5,023 nucleotides of DNA from Verrucomicrobiales bacterium (lineage in GTDB: Bacteria; Verrucomicrobiota; Verrucomicrobiia; Limisphaerales; UBA1100), in the NCBI GenBank assembly GCA_002718935.1, contig PBFV01000034.1:3615-8637 (forward strand), given 5' to 3'. Under the pieces are notes generated by a model. It made no database searches, was not told the origin of the DNA, and saw nothing but the letters and a program-made list of their open reading frames with translations. The position numbers and the translations under genes are program-made. Shown in pieces: positions 1-5,023 of this stretch (its first letter is position 1; each line of letters begins with the position of its first letter).

Positions 1-3
1 TGT

Positions 4-4185
<4,182 letters not shown>

Positions 4186-4207
4186 TTAGATAATTTCCAA
4201 AAGTTGG
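4186..4207 (-). promoter_or_regulatory. rpoB-rpoC intergenic gap with weak ribosome binding site
   Basis: These 22 bases separate the rpoB TAA from the rpoC ATG. Read in the coding direction, the gap is AT-rich. It holds only a three-base GGA (4198 to 4196) as a Shine-Dalgarno candidate, with ten bases between it and the ATG. The final triplet before the ATG is an in-frame TAA. No promoter-like or terminator-like element fits in so short a space, so rpoC most likely depends on rpoB transcription. Ribosomes finishing rpoB may also help rpoC initiation, which is inference from the spacing and the weak site. Confidence 0.6.

Positions 4208-5023
<816 letters not shown>

Noticed and set aside
1..3. 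A search for a terminator or the next gene downstream of rpoC
   Set aside because: Only three bases remain after the rpoC stop codon, so nothing can be said.
4197..4207. A possible small hairpin (CCAA, loop CTT, TTGG in the coding direction) between rpoB and rpoC
   Set aside because: A four-pair stem with two A-U pairs is too weak to act as a terminator or a regulatory structure, and it is not followed by a T tract.

Overview
The window is a plain piece of the bacterial RNA polymerase operon, read entirely on the minus strand. The right end (5023 to 4208) holds the last 271 codons of rpoB (beta subunit), whose 5' part lies beyond the window. After a 22-base gap comes a complete rpoC (beta' subunit, 1393 codons, 4185 to 4). 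The rpoC stop codon lies three bases from the left edge, so nothing downstream of rpoC can be seen. There is no gene-free stretch over 300 bases, no RNA gene, no mobile element, no CRISPR array and no visible terminator.

Both proteins look fully functional. Beta' has the N-terminal zinc ribbon, the NADFDGD catalytic loop, an intact bridge helix, the second four-cysteine zinc site and a trigger loop. The trigger loop is interrupted by an SI3-type insertion that resembles the E. coli one in length and motifs. The beta fragment has the two active-site lysines and the beta'-contacting C-terminal clamp region. In the cell the two subunits join the alpha dimer and omega to form the core enzyme that carries out all transcription.

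Organism: the SI3 insertion argues against Firmicutes, Actinobacteria and Deinococcus-Thermus. The beta fragment lacks the gammaproteobacterial insertion found between the conserved ETHLG and ATPVFDG motifs. The overall wording of beta', for example its N-terminal region, and the moderately GC-rich composition suggest a Gram-negative lineage outside Proteobacteria. My best guess, from memory of homologues and not from a search, is the Planctomycetes-Verrucomicrobia-Chlamydiae group, probably Verrucomicrobia.

No new biological system was found. The observations most worth checking are the apparent loss of the ppGpp site 1 residues of beta' while the secondary-channel rim residues are kept, and a few lineage-specific inserts and tails in the two subunits.
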